From Plakobranchus ocellatus (lineage: Eukaryota > Mollusca > Gastropoda > Plakobranchidae): a DNA stretch of 37,593 bases. Where the stretch lies: contig BLXT01003738.1 in assembly GCA_019648995.1 (NCBI GenBank), positions 939,596 to 977,188 on the forward strand, written 5' to 3'. Under the pieces are notes generated by a model. It made no database searches. It was given only the letters and a program-made list of their open reading frames with translations, and was not told the origin of the DNA. Both the position numbers and the translations under genes were made by a program. This document shows positions 1 to 13,400 of the stretch, in pieces; positions within the stretch are counted from its first letter, which is position 1, and the number at the start of each line of letters is the position of its first letter.

Positions 1-72
1 TCCCATCTATTGGTTGGTGCTCTACAGTGAGTCTTGCACTGTTTTATATTCCCATCTATTGGTTGGTGCTCT
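1..72. repeat. Two copies of a short repeat at the window edge
   Basis: A 23-base segment (beginning TCCCATCTATTGG) occurs at 1-23 and again, identical, at 50-72, period 49. Further copies may lie left of the window. No function is visible. Confidence 0.7.
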
Positions 73-460
73 CTAGGAGGCTGAAACCTTTTTTTTTTTT
101 TTCATGACCAATGTGTCTGTGAAATGTCTCAGTTTATGGTGACACTCAATATTTATTACTTAAAACGATGATGACAACCTTATTATCAATATGAAACAGT
201 TAAGTATATTTTCTCTTTTTAAACGTTTACAAAGATCAGCCATTTTACAAGTCATTGAAGAAGCTTTCAACATGAGGTAGTAGTAGAGGGACTGGCTATT
301 TATGCCTTAGGCCTCTTAGCCTATAAATGACCGTCTTTATTTTTCACTTATGCATTGATATGCATTGCTTGCCTCATTGAATAGTATCATAACTATTCAT
401 CAAATTCACAAAACATTACATATATCTTCTTTATATGAGGAATGTTGAGGATATCATAAA

Positions 461-800
461 TGGAAAAAAAGGTCCACTGAATCAAAACTGAAAGAAGCTA
501 ATCTTGAGAGATCATTAATCAAAATCATAAGACGCAGGCAACTGCAATTTTTATGACACATTTGCCAACACAAGTGTTTAGAACATTTAGCAACCACTGG
601 AAAGATCAAAGACAAATGCAATTGAGTAAGATTAAGAGTTAAATGTATCTTAAGTCTAAAATCATGGGCTAAAGAAAATGGCAACCTTTTAAGGTTAACT
701 GTGAATAATTTTATTAATGTCTGCTCCAGTAATGGCAACTTAAGAAGAAAAAGGCTTAATTGGCCAATGAGTGCAAAGCTATGTCTAGTTTCCATTGATA
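461..800 (+). mobile_element. Decayed non-LTR retrotransposon (LINE), C-terminal ORF fragment
   Basis: The plus-strand frame from 461 reads as a degenerate LINE C-terminus. It contains RRRQLQFL, then H-I, then LEHLATTGKIKDK, then RLRVKCILSLKSWA, resembling the region after reverse transcriptase in LINEs (R-x-QLQF-x-GH, then a TG-K-x-x-K block, then an R-x-R-x-K-x-x-x-SL-x-x-WA block). At least two in-frame stops interrupt it, so it is dead. The 113-codon minus-strand open frame over the same bases is its antisense shadow. The exact LINE clade cannot be told from this piece. Confidence 0.6.
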
Positions 801-2860
801 ACTCAAAACATGAAGAACAAAAACAAAATTTGTCAACAAAAGCTATCTACCATAGTGCAAAGATGTTGATTCAGTTTGTATAGACTAGTACAATTTGGAC
901 TAAAAGTTTTAGATTTAGCTCTAAGGGCTCTAAAAGTTTTGTCTAGTGTAAGAAGAACATGTAGATCCCAATTTTGCGAAAAGAGAATTGTAGAGATAAT
1001 AAAGATTTTTAAATAATCTGCCCCTAGATTTGGACTTGGATTATAGATCTGTCTCTGTAATATTACAACAGGCATGAGTCATGTCCTTTCTTACACTGGA
1101 GGATATGCTTAATACAGAAGTTCATATCGCTAATCTACTCAGAAGAATGAAACAGATTATTTGGGGAGGGTGCAGGATTTATTCTTTATTAGAGCATTTT
1201 AACAGTGGAATGAAAAATTCATATTCATCCACACAATGTTTGATTTTTCTTAATCTTGTCAGGGTCTGCCAAATTAAATTCCTTTTGTCAATCAAAGTAA
1301 CAAATTTGCTCATTCCAAAATTTCTAATCACAAAAATGCTTTAGGATTTCCTCATCAACAATTTATCAGAGGCAAAAGTGAAAAATAATCACAATATTGA
1401 AAAACGGCTTGAATCTACATACATAAAGGTGTAACATAAACTATGGTCCTATTTGTGGAGATAGATGTCAATATTTATCTCTTCAGAAAGAAGATTTCGA
1501 GTTTATCTCTATGAAAATTTCTATGGAGCTGGAGCCAGCCATTTCTAAACTGTGAGCTTTGTTCATGGTGAATAAATTTTATTTTTATGTTAAGAAATCT
1601 AGCCTATACAACCAGATTTTGAAGGAAGTCTACTTTCACCTGGTTGCGTCTAATTTATTACCTGCAGTAAAAAGTACCAATGGGAGTGCTTCCCAACCCA
1701 TGGCTCTGATCTATGGCCAGGAGCTGAAACACACATAGAATAAAAAAAATGAAATGAAATTTATTGGCCTAGGCCTAAGAGTTGAAACCAAACCGAAATA
1801 TACGTTTAGTAGCAAAAACTTCCACATAATTAACTTAAAAATTGTTTAATAATAAGTTAACAAATTAAAAATCGCATTAAACATAATCAATCATTTTCAT
1901 TAATACACAAGCCTGGATACAGGTCATCCACACCATTACAATACAGAAAAATAGCAAAAAAGAAAATAACAATCCATATGCACTTTGAAAAAAATCACAG
2001 ATACATGTACGTTTAAAAAATATATCACAGCGCTTTTTTCATTTCTCCGAAAAACTGGGATTTAGCTTTGTTCATAATTTATCCGTGTTCTGATACAATC
2101 ACTATTTTTTTCAAGACTTTCTAAAATGAAATAGGCTAATTACGGGTTAAAAAAAGACCTAAATTATGCACTGAGCCGATATGGTAATCCATACATGAAA
2201 TCTAGCCGACTAAGCTGAACTAGATAAAATAACACTAGATCTAGATCTAAATCTAGATATTGATTTCCTTTTTGATTCAATCAAATTCCCTTATCATAAA
2301 GATTGACGATATACAATGAAGTCGTTGTAGGAGTCAAATATAGAGGTCTAGTTAGGACTGATACCTGATAATAAATTCAAGATCTAAAGACACAACTTAA
2401 ATCTTGCTTACATATAGATTCTATAATACTAAACAATATAACAATTTAGGAAATTTGATCCCGATCCACACTTTACATTCGAAATCCTCTTCATATTAAA
2501 AAATCCAATCCAGATACAAAATTTTCAAGAAACTATGCTCACCATCAAACTTAAGGTTGTGCCGACAACACATGTAGCACACCCTTCTCCAAACCCAGGA
2601 AAATGGGCATAACACACTATAGAAAACAGTTGAGTCCATACCGGTTTGACAGGTCCAAAAATAACCAAGGTAAACAATAACAAGGGGTCAGCCATTTTAA
2701 AAAGTAAATCTAAAAATTCTGATCTTTAAAAAAACGAACTTTACGGTGCGTTTACTTGTCCTCAAATAACTTCAATTAAAAACTTTTACATTTCAAAAAC
2801 ATTCTTGGATGAAAATAAAAGCTTTTTTTTATTCAATAAAAATTTATTGCCCTAAATTAT
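801..2860. other. Intergenic DNA, no gene seen
   Basis: AT-rich sequence without a convincing coding region on either strand; open frames are short and lack family resemblance. It contains small palindromic motifs: a GGCCTAGGCC core near 1764-1775 and overlapping CTAGATCTAG units near 2234-2260. Nothing else is recognised. Confidence 0.5.
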
Positions 2861-2863
2861 AGA

Positions 2864-2872
2864 GGATAAAAG
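2864..2872 (+). promoter_or_regulatory. Possible TATA-like element
   Basis: GATAAAAGG lies in an AT-rich run, about 30 bases upstream of a pyrimidine/CA-rich stretch near 2895 that could be an initiator. It precedes the candidate 5' untranslated exon ending at 3149. Support is positional only, and many invertebrate genes lack a TATA box. Confidence 0.2.
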
Positions 2873-2894
2873 GCGCTGGTCAGCTTAATCATCT

Positions 2895-3149
2895 TAATGC
2901 AGCCAGCTTGTGATTACAGTTTTTAAAAATTTTATACCGGAAATCCATCATGGCAACTGTAAACATAACAAAACTTGTCAAACCGGTTCTGTGTTGCATT
3001 TTGCAATAGGCCGTTTATAATAGGCCGTAGCTCCAATTATAGATTGGGGATCCTCAACATGTGTGTTAATTGTGCTAGAGCTAGAAGGCGCTGTCCCGTG
3101 CGAAGCCGAAAATTCCATGGGTGTGTAGCAGAGCTCATCCTCTGCAATG
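2895..3149 (+). other. Candidate 5' untranslated exon of the cadherin gene
   Basis: A locally more GC-rich stretch ends in a strong donor, TGCAATG|GTAAGTTAT, at 3149/3150. The next good acceptor on this strand is the T-rich tract ending CCAAAG at 4381, just upstream of the cadherin start codon. This would make 2895-3149 a non-coding first exon joined to 4382. The left boundary is a guess. The intron between (3150-4381) shows nothing else recognisable. RNA reads would be needed. Confidence 0.35.
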
Positions 3150-4381
3150 GTAAGTTATTCATACAATTATTAATTATGATTCAAATAAAATTTTGGTATT
3201 CTGTAATCTACATATTCCAGATGAACAGTTAAGATCAGCATTTAGGTTATTTATTTTATTCAAGACGACATAAACGGTGGGTTTTACACTTTAATCAATG
3301 CAAACCTAATCAGATTTTCATCGTATTTACAAGACTGATAATGGTCTCATATGGCTCCCATACCCGCGGATAGGTGTTTTAGTATGCATTAGATCTTCCG
3401 CTCACAAAGAATGAGCCAACTGAAAAAAAAACATTCAGATTTATTATTATTTAGATTTGCAATCAATAAAATTTAAAATTGAACCGGTTAAACAGGCTTG
3501 CATTTTGTAGTTTTCCTGTATGACAAAAAGGTAGAAAGTAACTTAAAATTGCAAAGTTTAATAGGCCTATCAATCCTTGAAAAGACTTATAAAGGTCTGG
3601 ATTGAAAATAGCTGAGGATATAAACTTATTTCTTCATTTTATCATATTGGAAAGAATGTTTGGTTTTATCTCTTGTTTTCTATCCATTTATAACCAGTAC
3701 TTTTTCTATCGTTTCCTTTCACCCACACTTTTTCTAAAATTTGTTATTAGAGGTAAATTTCACATTCAGCCGCACTTTCTCTGTAAAATGGTCAGAATTC
3801 AGGCACAAACTGTCACTAGAAAAGGTGTCATTTTTATTTGGCACAGTTTTGTAATAATTATGTAGAATTTACAATATTTTGTCAGGTACTGTACTTACTA
3901 TAACTCATTTTATAAAAGAATTGATTATAATAACTACTACATTTAATTTTTTAAATGCCTGTGGAACAGAATATGTTGGAAGTTCAATTGACTTATAAAT
4001 GTACTTTCAAGCTCGAGGATCTGTATAGAATGTAAAAAAATTACATTTTGATCACAGTCATTTTCATGATACAAGAATGGATTCTATTAACATTTGCAAA
4101 GTTCCCAAAGCCTCTTCAGGTTCCAAAAAGAGTTACTGTCTCTAAAACTGATGTCTTTTTGGAACAGTGCAAAGTTAAACATTACATGATTTTAGGCTCA
4201 GTAGATATTTTGAAAGACAAAGTTAAGATCTAGAGTTCATACCTTCTTTTTTTTTATTTGTATTTAAATCTAGATTGAGAGACTTGTTCTTTCGACATAT
4301 GTGTATATAATTATAATGTTCTTGGTACTTAAAACTTAAATATGTTTGTAAAGTACGTAATTTTTTTGTGTTAATCCAAAG
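3150..4381. other. Intergenic or 5' intron, no gene seen
   Basis: AT-rich sequence with short open frames (for example 3602-3865) that match nothing and start in poor context. If the exon ending at 3149 is real, this is the first intron of the cadherin gene. Confidence 0.4.
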
Positions 4382-4442
4382 GCATCTGGACATCTGAGGA
4401 TGGGGTCTTTGACACTCTGCACAGGTCTGCTTTTGTGCATGG
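4382..4442 (+). CDS. Cadherin exon 1: start codon and first half of signal peptide
   Basis: Coding begins at ATG 4400 after 18 untranslated bases; the acceptor is the T-rich tract ending AAAG at 4381. Residues 1-14 are the hydrophobic [14 protein letters not shown], and the exon ends in phase 1 at the strong donor GTAAG (4443). This start is chosen because it yields an n-region/h-region signal peptide completed in frame by the next exon. The following 541-bp intron is T-rich with nothing else recognised. Confidence 0.85.
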
Positions 4443-7400
4443 GTAAGAAAATAGTGTTACATTTTGTTTCCTTTTCCTTTTTTTTTTTTTTTTTGATTTT
4501 TTTAGCTAAGGAAACAAAGCTTAGTAAAGGTCAATTTTTTTTTAAAAAATATTTTTTTTTCTTATCACTATGAAAACTGAACACATCCATATTGATATAA
4601 CTGCATAATGTTGGTGCTAAAAAGCTCTATAGGTTTTTTTTTCTTTTTTATTGAAGGTATTTTTAAATCAAATTTTTTTTCTAGCATCTAGAGGAAATAG
4701 TGATTGCCTACAAATTTGTCTTGAATTTAATTACAAATAATAAATTTGTGACAAATGCTTCCAAAATATTATTTTCCTTTTAAAAAAATGATTTTTAACA
4801 ATCAATCTACTATGAATATTTTCCCAATACAAAAATGGTTCCTGAAGATATCTGAGAATGCTTTAATATGTCTGAAATACGGTTTTTGCTTATTTGATTT
4901 CGAGACACTTAAACTTTCTTTTTAAAGTATTTGCTATTTTTAATTCCATCGACAAAATGTTAAAATAATTTTCTTTTTTCTAGTGGGTGTGATTGATGCT
5001 CAAAGCAGTGTACCCATCATTTCGAACTACTCAGCTTTAAATGATCGGTACTTTGAAGAGTTATTTCCAGTTGGTAAGTGATCTTTCCACAATAAGTCAA
5101 AAGAAAGAATGGTATGTCTTAGCCATTGTAGCTATAGATCCATTAATCAACTTTCGATTGCCTTATCATCAGTTGTTACATAGAGTGGGGAGAGGGGAAA
5201 TTTGCAAGATTGCAAGCAGGGAGAGACAAAGAAGAAGGAGTGGATCAGTAAAAGGTTAGGAACAACTTACAGTGTCTTTCTTTGACTTTTTCTGTCTTTC
5301 CATCAATTTATTGTATTACACCCCCTTCTTTTACAGCAAAATACCGAACAAATTTAGTTTTATCCATATTTTAAGATTACCAATTGCTGTCATTGGTAAT
5401 TTTGCAAATATAATTTTGTAGAGTTTTTGTTGAATCCTAATCCAATATTTTTCCACCATTTATTATCTTATATTACTCATATGGTTTACTTTGAGACAGA
5501 ATGATCATGATAATATAATGATTATGTCTCTATTTGATTCTTTTAAGCCAACAAAGCTGTACTGCAGACTTCTTTTCCTTAATATATTGAGCCTTTTTTT
5601 TTTGTTTTTTTGCCTTCACTTTCTGAACTTTTGCAAACCAGCATTCTGATCCCTCCGCAGATTTTTAAAATAAATTTGTCTCATGTTATAGCACATAGAT
5701 CAACAGAAGTGAATAAAATTGCCTTAATTTCAACATTCATTGCTATATTTTATATATTGTATTAATTTACTTTTTACAGGAAGTGTGGTTGGAACAATTG
5801 AAGCAACAGATCCTGATGGAACAGGCCTGTTCTATTACCTGATAGGAGATGGAGGAGAATATTTTTCTATTGGGTTGAGGACAGGTATCATAACACTTAA
5901 AAAGGAACTGGATTTTGAGACTGATTTTGTGAGTATATCAGTGTATTTTTAATCACGATACTTATGTTCCTTAATTTATAGGTTTTGACAAGCAAATAGT
6001 AATAATTGTTTTGGTATTAAAATATGGCTGTTGCAACGAACATAATTATAAAATTTACCTTGTCCACCTCTACTTGTCATGATAAAATATTTTTTTTGTA
6101 TACTAGGGTTTAAGGGCACATGGAGGCATAGGTAAGTTGACACTCTTTGGCGTAATTGTATTTACCAACTGCCAGTTTCCAATTTCAGTGGAATGGGATC
6201 TTTCAAGGTAGTGAGGATGAGCTACAGCAAGTAAAGAAAATCCAAGTTATATTTCAGTAGCTATTGTCCCAAGTTTGAAAAATAGCAAGCAAAATAACCA
6301 GCTCACTAGCAAATGAGAGAAGGCTCCAACAATAGCCAGAGAAACTATCAACTATCTAGCCAGAAAAACGAACTGTGCCAATCATTCCACAATGCAAAAT
6401 GATTGTCATATTGGAAGCTACCTTTGGATTCAATGATAGAGTCCAAAAATTCAGTGGAGCTTGACAAGCTGAAGATTGTAATGCAGGGCCCAACCACTGC
6501 AACACAGTTGTTCTGCATCCATCAAGGATATTCACTTCTGCAGTCGGACATGGTTAAAAAAAATCAGTTAGCAACTAGCATGTGCTGTATGTGAGAACCA
6601 ACTGAAGACTACTCCCTCATCTTATTTGACTAGGGCGATTGAGTGGCGTAACTGGAAAAAGCTTTTTGGAGGGATGAGGAACCTTCACTGGAAGTTAGAG
6701 GAGGTTATGGAAGATCATTTCCCCTGGTTCAATCCCATAATGAAAAAAGATAAATCCTAAATCCAGACCATAGGAATCTGAGGGGTTTCATTGCTGCTGG
6801 GGGCCATAAGGACTTTCTAATTATACCTATAATTATTTAATAATTACTATCAGCATTAGTAGAATTAGTATTAAATTATAATTGGGAACATTGCTATTTA
6901 AATTGATCGCCGAAAGAAAAAAATTGAAAAAAATGGCACAAAGTTTATCATAAATTTCTGAATATTGTATTTGCAGTCCTTGTATCAAAAGAGACCCAGT
7001 AGACGAAAATTGTTTGATGAAAAACTATAGGTGTGCACCATAAGCTATGTCTGAAACAATGCTTCTTTTAAATTATTACCTTCAGCTACTCATATCCCAT
7101 AATCTGGCTGATCTTTTGACACAACTGTAGATTTAAGATCCAACTTTATGAGACATAAGACGATTTGAAGTACAATGCTAGGCACTTGCATAAAATTTCC
7201 GTGGAATGGGGTCTTCAACATTAGGGAAGATACATTCATTTTAACTGCATCAATGATTTTTAAAATTTGAATGGTTTTGATCACGATATATTTAACTTAT
7301 TCAGTCATGTAACATGTATGTCAATTTTCTTTTTTACAGGAGATCAAATCTACTATACGAGTTGTTGATGAGAGTGGGCAGGCAACGGTAAATATTGTCT

Positions 7401-10400
7401 TATTTTACATTTAATCAGTAAGCTTAAAGATTTGACTTTTTTTAGACTAAATCTAATTTTGTCTACGTAAAAAGTCAACACACAGCTAGTGCTGTACAAT
7501 ATACACCAATTTCATTCTATTGGGCAATTAGATATTTTTTTTAAAATTTAACTTTTTTTGGGACTAACATCTGATTTTGTCTACACAAAACGTCAACATA
7601 CAGCTAGTGCTGTACAATATACACCACTTTCACTTGGTTAGGCAATTAGATATTTTAAAAAAATTACTGCACTTTTAATTCTTTTGTGAGAAATTTTCTT
7701 TTGCTTAAGTTTGAATCCATTTTTCATCCTATTATTCTGTCAGTTTATTTTTTAGCACTTAAAAAAAAAGTTGCAAAATTGTTTATCTTTTGATTTCAGA
7801 GTGTTGATGTTAAGGTTTTTGTCAATGATGAAAATGACAATGAACCTTTTTTTGATGACTATGGTATCTTCGAAGAAATTTCAGAGGTTTGTATGGCTTT
7901 TTTTCCTCCCATTATCTTATCAGTACAACTGAACATTATGAATAAAGAATGTACTTTCTGATCCTCATTTAAGTAAGACTGTGCCAACGCTTTGCTCACT
8001 ATTTTATGCCTGATTTATTTTCTTTTTGTTTGTTTGAAAAGATGGTCAAATAAAAAAAATTGAAGGCTTTTTTTTTCTTTCTTTTATTGATTATGAATTT
8101 TTTTTTGTTTTTTTGTTTCTGTTTTTTTTTTTTAATTTAGTATAATAATCAGTAAAAACATTTGCTGTTGATTTCAAACTGGCAGAAAGTATTTTTTTTT
8201 CGTATTGTTGTTACGTCTTGCAGCAGGTCCAAAAATGTATGTAATCCTTCAAGATAGTGGTGGTGCATTGATTTCAGTTAGGATGATGCAGAAAAACAAA
8301 ATTGTTTTATGGAAAATACATGTCATATAGCACATACTTTGTATGATGAATTGGAAAATGAAAGAGTCTTGTTTAGAAGCTCAAAATCTTTGGGAGGATG
8401 AAATTCAAGCTGCTTTATTTGTAACTTTTTCTCCAATTTTAATCTTGTGAATGGTTGAACTAGTAAGGCATCAACATGGTTCATCACTTGCTTCCTCATA
8501 ATCTTTCAAGACAAGGAATTATAAAGAATAAACTTATTTATGTAAGGAAATCATAGTGTATAGCTTGCACAAAGGTCTTGACTGGAATCATGAAAGCAAG
8601 ATATACAACTTCAGCACAAAGTATGACAATCTATCTGCAAATGCTAATGGTTGCATTTCGTGTGACTGATGTGTTAGAGGCTGGAGCTGGGTGAAATCTT
8701 GATCCACAGACCTATTATTTTTAGGGGATTTTCAACCAGCATAGCTCAAATTCTTTATTACTAATGTATAGCCTTGCTTGTTAAAATTTTTTCTTTGATT
8801 CATCGTGCCTCTGCACTGACATGAAGCCTTTTTTCCTGGATGTGTTAGATGGGAGGTACCAAAAAGCATTGAAGCATGTGGACTAGGCTAGATCCATGTG
8901 TCACTCAGGTCTATATTTAACTTGATACATTTATTGGGTTCATGAACTTCACCAAGATCTACATGATTAGGAAAATGAACTTGCAAGAAATTTCATGGTT
9001 AAATTGCCTGCCCCACTTGAACCAATAGGTAGCCACAGTTACTTAAAGCATAAAAGAATCTGATTGCTTTTGTTAAGCCTGATGATGATTCACTTGCAAT
9101 GGTTTTTCTTCACATTCTTTAAAAATTATTTAGTGTTTTCTTTTTTTTTGTTGTTGTTGTTGTTGTTAAAACAATTTCTTATTTGTAAGAATCTTTGTGC
9201 CATTTTTAGAAAAGAGGTACCTTTTTATTTATTGATACACCTAGTCAATAAAATTTCATTTTGCCAAAGAGTATTTTTGGTGACATGAAAGTTAGTATGA
9301 CATTTTTTTAAATGAATGATAAACTTATCAATAGAGTTACCTCTTAGTAGTATCCAAATGAACCATATATTGTTTTCTTTTTTTTTTTTTTCTCTATCGT
9401 TTCAGTCAGAATCTGTGGGTTTCACCGTTGCAAGGATTGATGTGGAAGACCTCGACACAAAGAATGATATTATCTCTGTTGTTTGCAACTCATCAACATT
9501 ATTGGTAAGCCTTATCACTTCTAAAATGTGCTTCGCCATATACTTCAACAGACTTAAGATACCCCTCAGTAGCTGAATTTTACCATGCCGTGTTTGTCAT
9601 ACAGTTTGGACCTAATCCGTTCATACATTTTTGTAATGTGTTTTTCCAAAACTAAAGAGTTATTTGCAACAATATCTGATTTTTTTCATCATGAATTGAC
9701 AAAAGATTTTTTATATTTGTTGACAGGATTAGCCAACTTGTTGGTTGGTGGCAGCTCTACATAGTAAGCAACTGCGACAATGCTGAAAAAGTTTGATAAG
9801 CAGTATGAAGCAAAGGTTCCAAGCTTAGAATTTTAGTGAAGCTTCTCTGGAAACAGAAAATTATTGTCAAACACGCGTTTTGCAGTCCGATTTTTTGTTT
9901 TGTTTGGAAGAGTAGAAATTATTTTGTTTTTATTTGTTTAGAGATTGCAAGAGCTGGATGTAAAGTAAATTTTTTTTTTTCTTTTTAGTTTGCAGATGCA
10001 TGTGACAAGTTTGCTGTGCAGATGTCTCGGGAAAGCAACAAATATTGGGAAGGATATATTGTCCTTCAAAAAAAGTTGGATTTTGAGGAGAGAATCTCAT
10101 ATGCTATTCTTGTCACAGCTTATGTGAGTACACTTTTGCATGAGCTGATATTTTGTTTTTTATCACCATACTGTGTCAATCTATTAAAAAAAAAGAAACA
10201 AGAATAGTGTTTGGGATGATATGATTGTACATAGAAAGGCTTATTTTGTTATTGGAAAGCTCTTAATTTTCAAGAAACATAATGACAGCAAAATGTAAAG
10301 ATGAGCCTGTATGAATAAGTTCATAAACATACTCTTGCTTCAATAGCCACATTCAGTTCCCACAATCACTCCATATGCCCAATATTAGTGAGATACAGTT

Positions 10401-13400
10401 ACCACAGTCAGTCGATATGTCAGGCATTAGCCAAATATAGTTATAGCAATAAGTCCACATATCAGATATTAGTCAAATCTGTTAACACAATCTGTCCACA
10501 TATCAAGCATCAGCCAAATCTGGTTATCACAATCAGTTCACTCCAGGCATTAGCTAGAGCCAACCATTAGTTCACATGCCAGACATATTGAATTTTTATG
10601 AATTTAAAAGTTTAACTAAATGTTTGAAATCATTTGTACAAATTTTGTGTACGGAAAATATCAGAAATAAAAAATGGGAAGTTTACTTAGACTTGTAAAC
10701 TAGTTTTTATAAGCCTGTTACTCTATTTTTTTTCCAAGTGATGCTACCAAGTCTTAATACAACATGTTTTGTTCAGAGTTGTATTTAATAAAGTAAACGA
10801 AGCCAAAGCCTATAAAAGATATTTTCGAAAATTTGATTTTAAATCATTGAAAATATATCTTATCTCTAGGATGGCAAATATTATGAATCCAATGAAATTC
10901 ACATTGAAGTTGTGGATGTGAATGATTCTCCACCACAATTTGTTATTGCTGGCCCAAGCATTATTAATGAGGAATTACCAATCGTAAGTATGTCTGTGAT
11001 CAAAGAAAACATTCCAAATATCTTTTATGTTTCATATTTTGGATGTTCTTCAGTTAATTTGAAGAATTTTACTTCAACTTCAAATCATGAAGTTGTAAAT
11101 TTACCTTTTTTTTTTTTTAACTAGTTGGTTAAGATCATCAGTGGCGCCAGTAAATAGTCTGTAGAGGAAATGTGGTAGTAAGAACAAAAAAAATCTTCAA
11201 AACAATTTAAATTTTAAAGGCATAAACCGTTTTTGCTGGTCAAGATATCTTAAAGTTATTTATATATATATATATATATATAATTTGTACAATCAATTCC
11301 TTTTCTCTCAGAGGATAGTGGAAATGAAAACACATTTTATAAACTGCTACTTTTTTAGAGTTTTGTTTTTTTGGCTGAAAAATGAAGATGATCTTAGATG
11401 TTTATCAAGATGCTGCACAACTGCAGAACCTACTTATACTAAAACATATGTCAACATCATAAAATAATGTCTTTTGGGGATGAAGAAAGGGTAAAAGACA
11501 CAATAAGATAAAATGAAGACAAAGGGTTTTAAAACTACTTTGTTTCTACCTCTTTGACTTAATTATTACAAATCAATATTTCTATGCTGAAGTTGCAACA
11601 TTGACATGCTATTTTTCTCAGAATCTCCTCTACTTAGAAGGGATTTGAATAGTAACAAGCACAAATGGACATAAAAAGAAAATGCATTTGAAATTGTGAT
11701 AGAAGACAGAATTATTTTCATGGTAAACCATGTAATTTTTTTGTTACAATTCAAACTGTGGTCAATGATGTATTGTCAACTGCCTTTACACAACAGGGCA
11801 CAGTTTTTCAGACAGTTCTGGCAGAGGATACAGATATTACGGAACCAAGTCAAATTCGATATGAACTTATTAATGGTGAGTAAGAAGAATCAAAATGCTA
11901 AAATTAAAGACAGTGAAAAAAATTGGGGAGGGGGGGGGGGCAAAAATTTATCCTACGCAGATCGATAATCAGACACAAACATATGACTTTTTTAGACACA
12001 AATTTTATTCGTCTGAAAAGGATTAATATATGACTGGTCTATTGGAAACAAAAGCCATACTCTGAAAGAATCGCAAGACAATTGATTGGTTTGAAATACG
12101 CAAGCTGTGAATGGGAAAGTCTTCACAGATGTTTCAGCCATTGTCACAACCAAGAATGGAGACAAAGATGAGCTTGTTGAACGGTCAAATCACATAAGGC
12201 AAACACACTCATTTTCCACAGGAGTGCACTGCTCAAGCTTCAAAGCAAAAGCAGTTGCCCTTGAACAAACCGCCCTCATAGCCAGAACACTCCTTCACCC
12301 TTAATAACCAAACCAGTCTTCCACACCGATGCCACACTTTTTCTACAGGGCTTCAAAAGTCACTAAAAGCTCCTCTATTCAACCCTCATGACGCTCCTGC
12401 CAGACATAGCACAATCAACTGCAAAAACTGTCACCAATGAATTCCTCGGCACTGCCAAATCCCTGGCAGTGAAATTGCTGACAAATTGGCTAAAGAAGGA
12501 AGATCAATGATGAAAACAGGCACAGAACTGTCACTTGAAGAGGCCAAAACTCTAACAGTCAGATCTAGATGGAATGTGCATCACCCATCCCTATAACAAA
12601 CAGGATCTCTACAGACAACACCAAACCATAATCTTCAGATAATAAACAAGCCACAACAGACTAAATAAACACACGTTTAAAAAACTTAAAGTTGGAGAGA
12701 CTCTAGATTGCCAATGTGGATCTGGGCTTCAAACAACAGAGCAGTCTTGTGTAAATCTTGTGGCTTTAAGAAATTGGACATCGACAAAGTGTAGTTTCTT
12801 CACCCAAAATTTGAATGCCACATTCAAGGACCTGAGTCTCTCAGCAGACTTTGTGCTAGCCACTGGTCTACAAATTTGATATGACTTGACAGCACTGCAA
12901 AAATGCAAAGAAGAAACAAGTAAGACATCACTGATATGCTGTAGCATTTTTCTTGTGCATATGGTCTGGAATTATTCAAATTTTTTTCCTCAGGGTCCTA
13001 ATTTAGAAGCACCTGAAAGGCCTATGTTTCCCTTTCTTTTTTTTCCCACTTTTAAAAATATAATGCATTGTCAGTCAGCTTGATTATTTTTTTCACAATA
13101 GGTCTACAGAGTTTTCTTTCTCCTAAGCACACAATTATGAGTGATCTCAAGTGCATGTTCAATTAAATTGTAAACATAATTACATAGAAAAAAAATTTAC
13201 TCTTGCCATTTCCCTTTTTCTTTTTTATACTTCTTCATTGAATTTGTTTTTTTTTTTTAACTCGAGATTTATTTATTCTAATTAAAATCTTTAAACTTTT
13301 TTTTTTTTTTAGTAACTTCCCACTTGCTTGCATTTCCTGCCCTATCCTTTTTTAACTTAAGTTCTCGTACATTCCTTGCTGTTCTTGTATAAGACTCAAA

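Noticed and set aside
454..795. 113-codon minus-strand open frame
   Set aside because: It is the antisense of a plus-strand LINE remnant with recognisable motifs; the minus-strand product resembles nothing.
5041..5259. Open frame overlapping exon 2
   Set aside because: It is in another frame than the signal-peptide reading, crosses a strong donor and has no similarity to a known family.
10357..10595. CRISPR-like regular repeats
   Set aside because: Units are contiguous and degenerate without unique spacers, and the window is eukaryotic; it is a minisatellite.
12107..12304. Small independent gene in intron 9
   Set aside because: The frame is part of a broken LINE RNase H region with stops on both sides.
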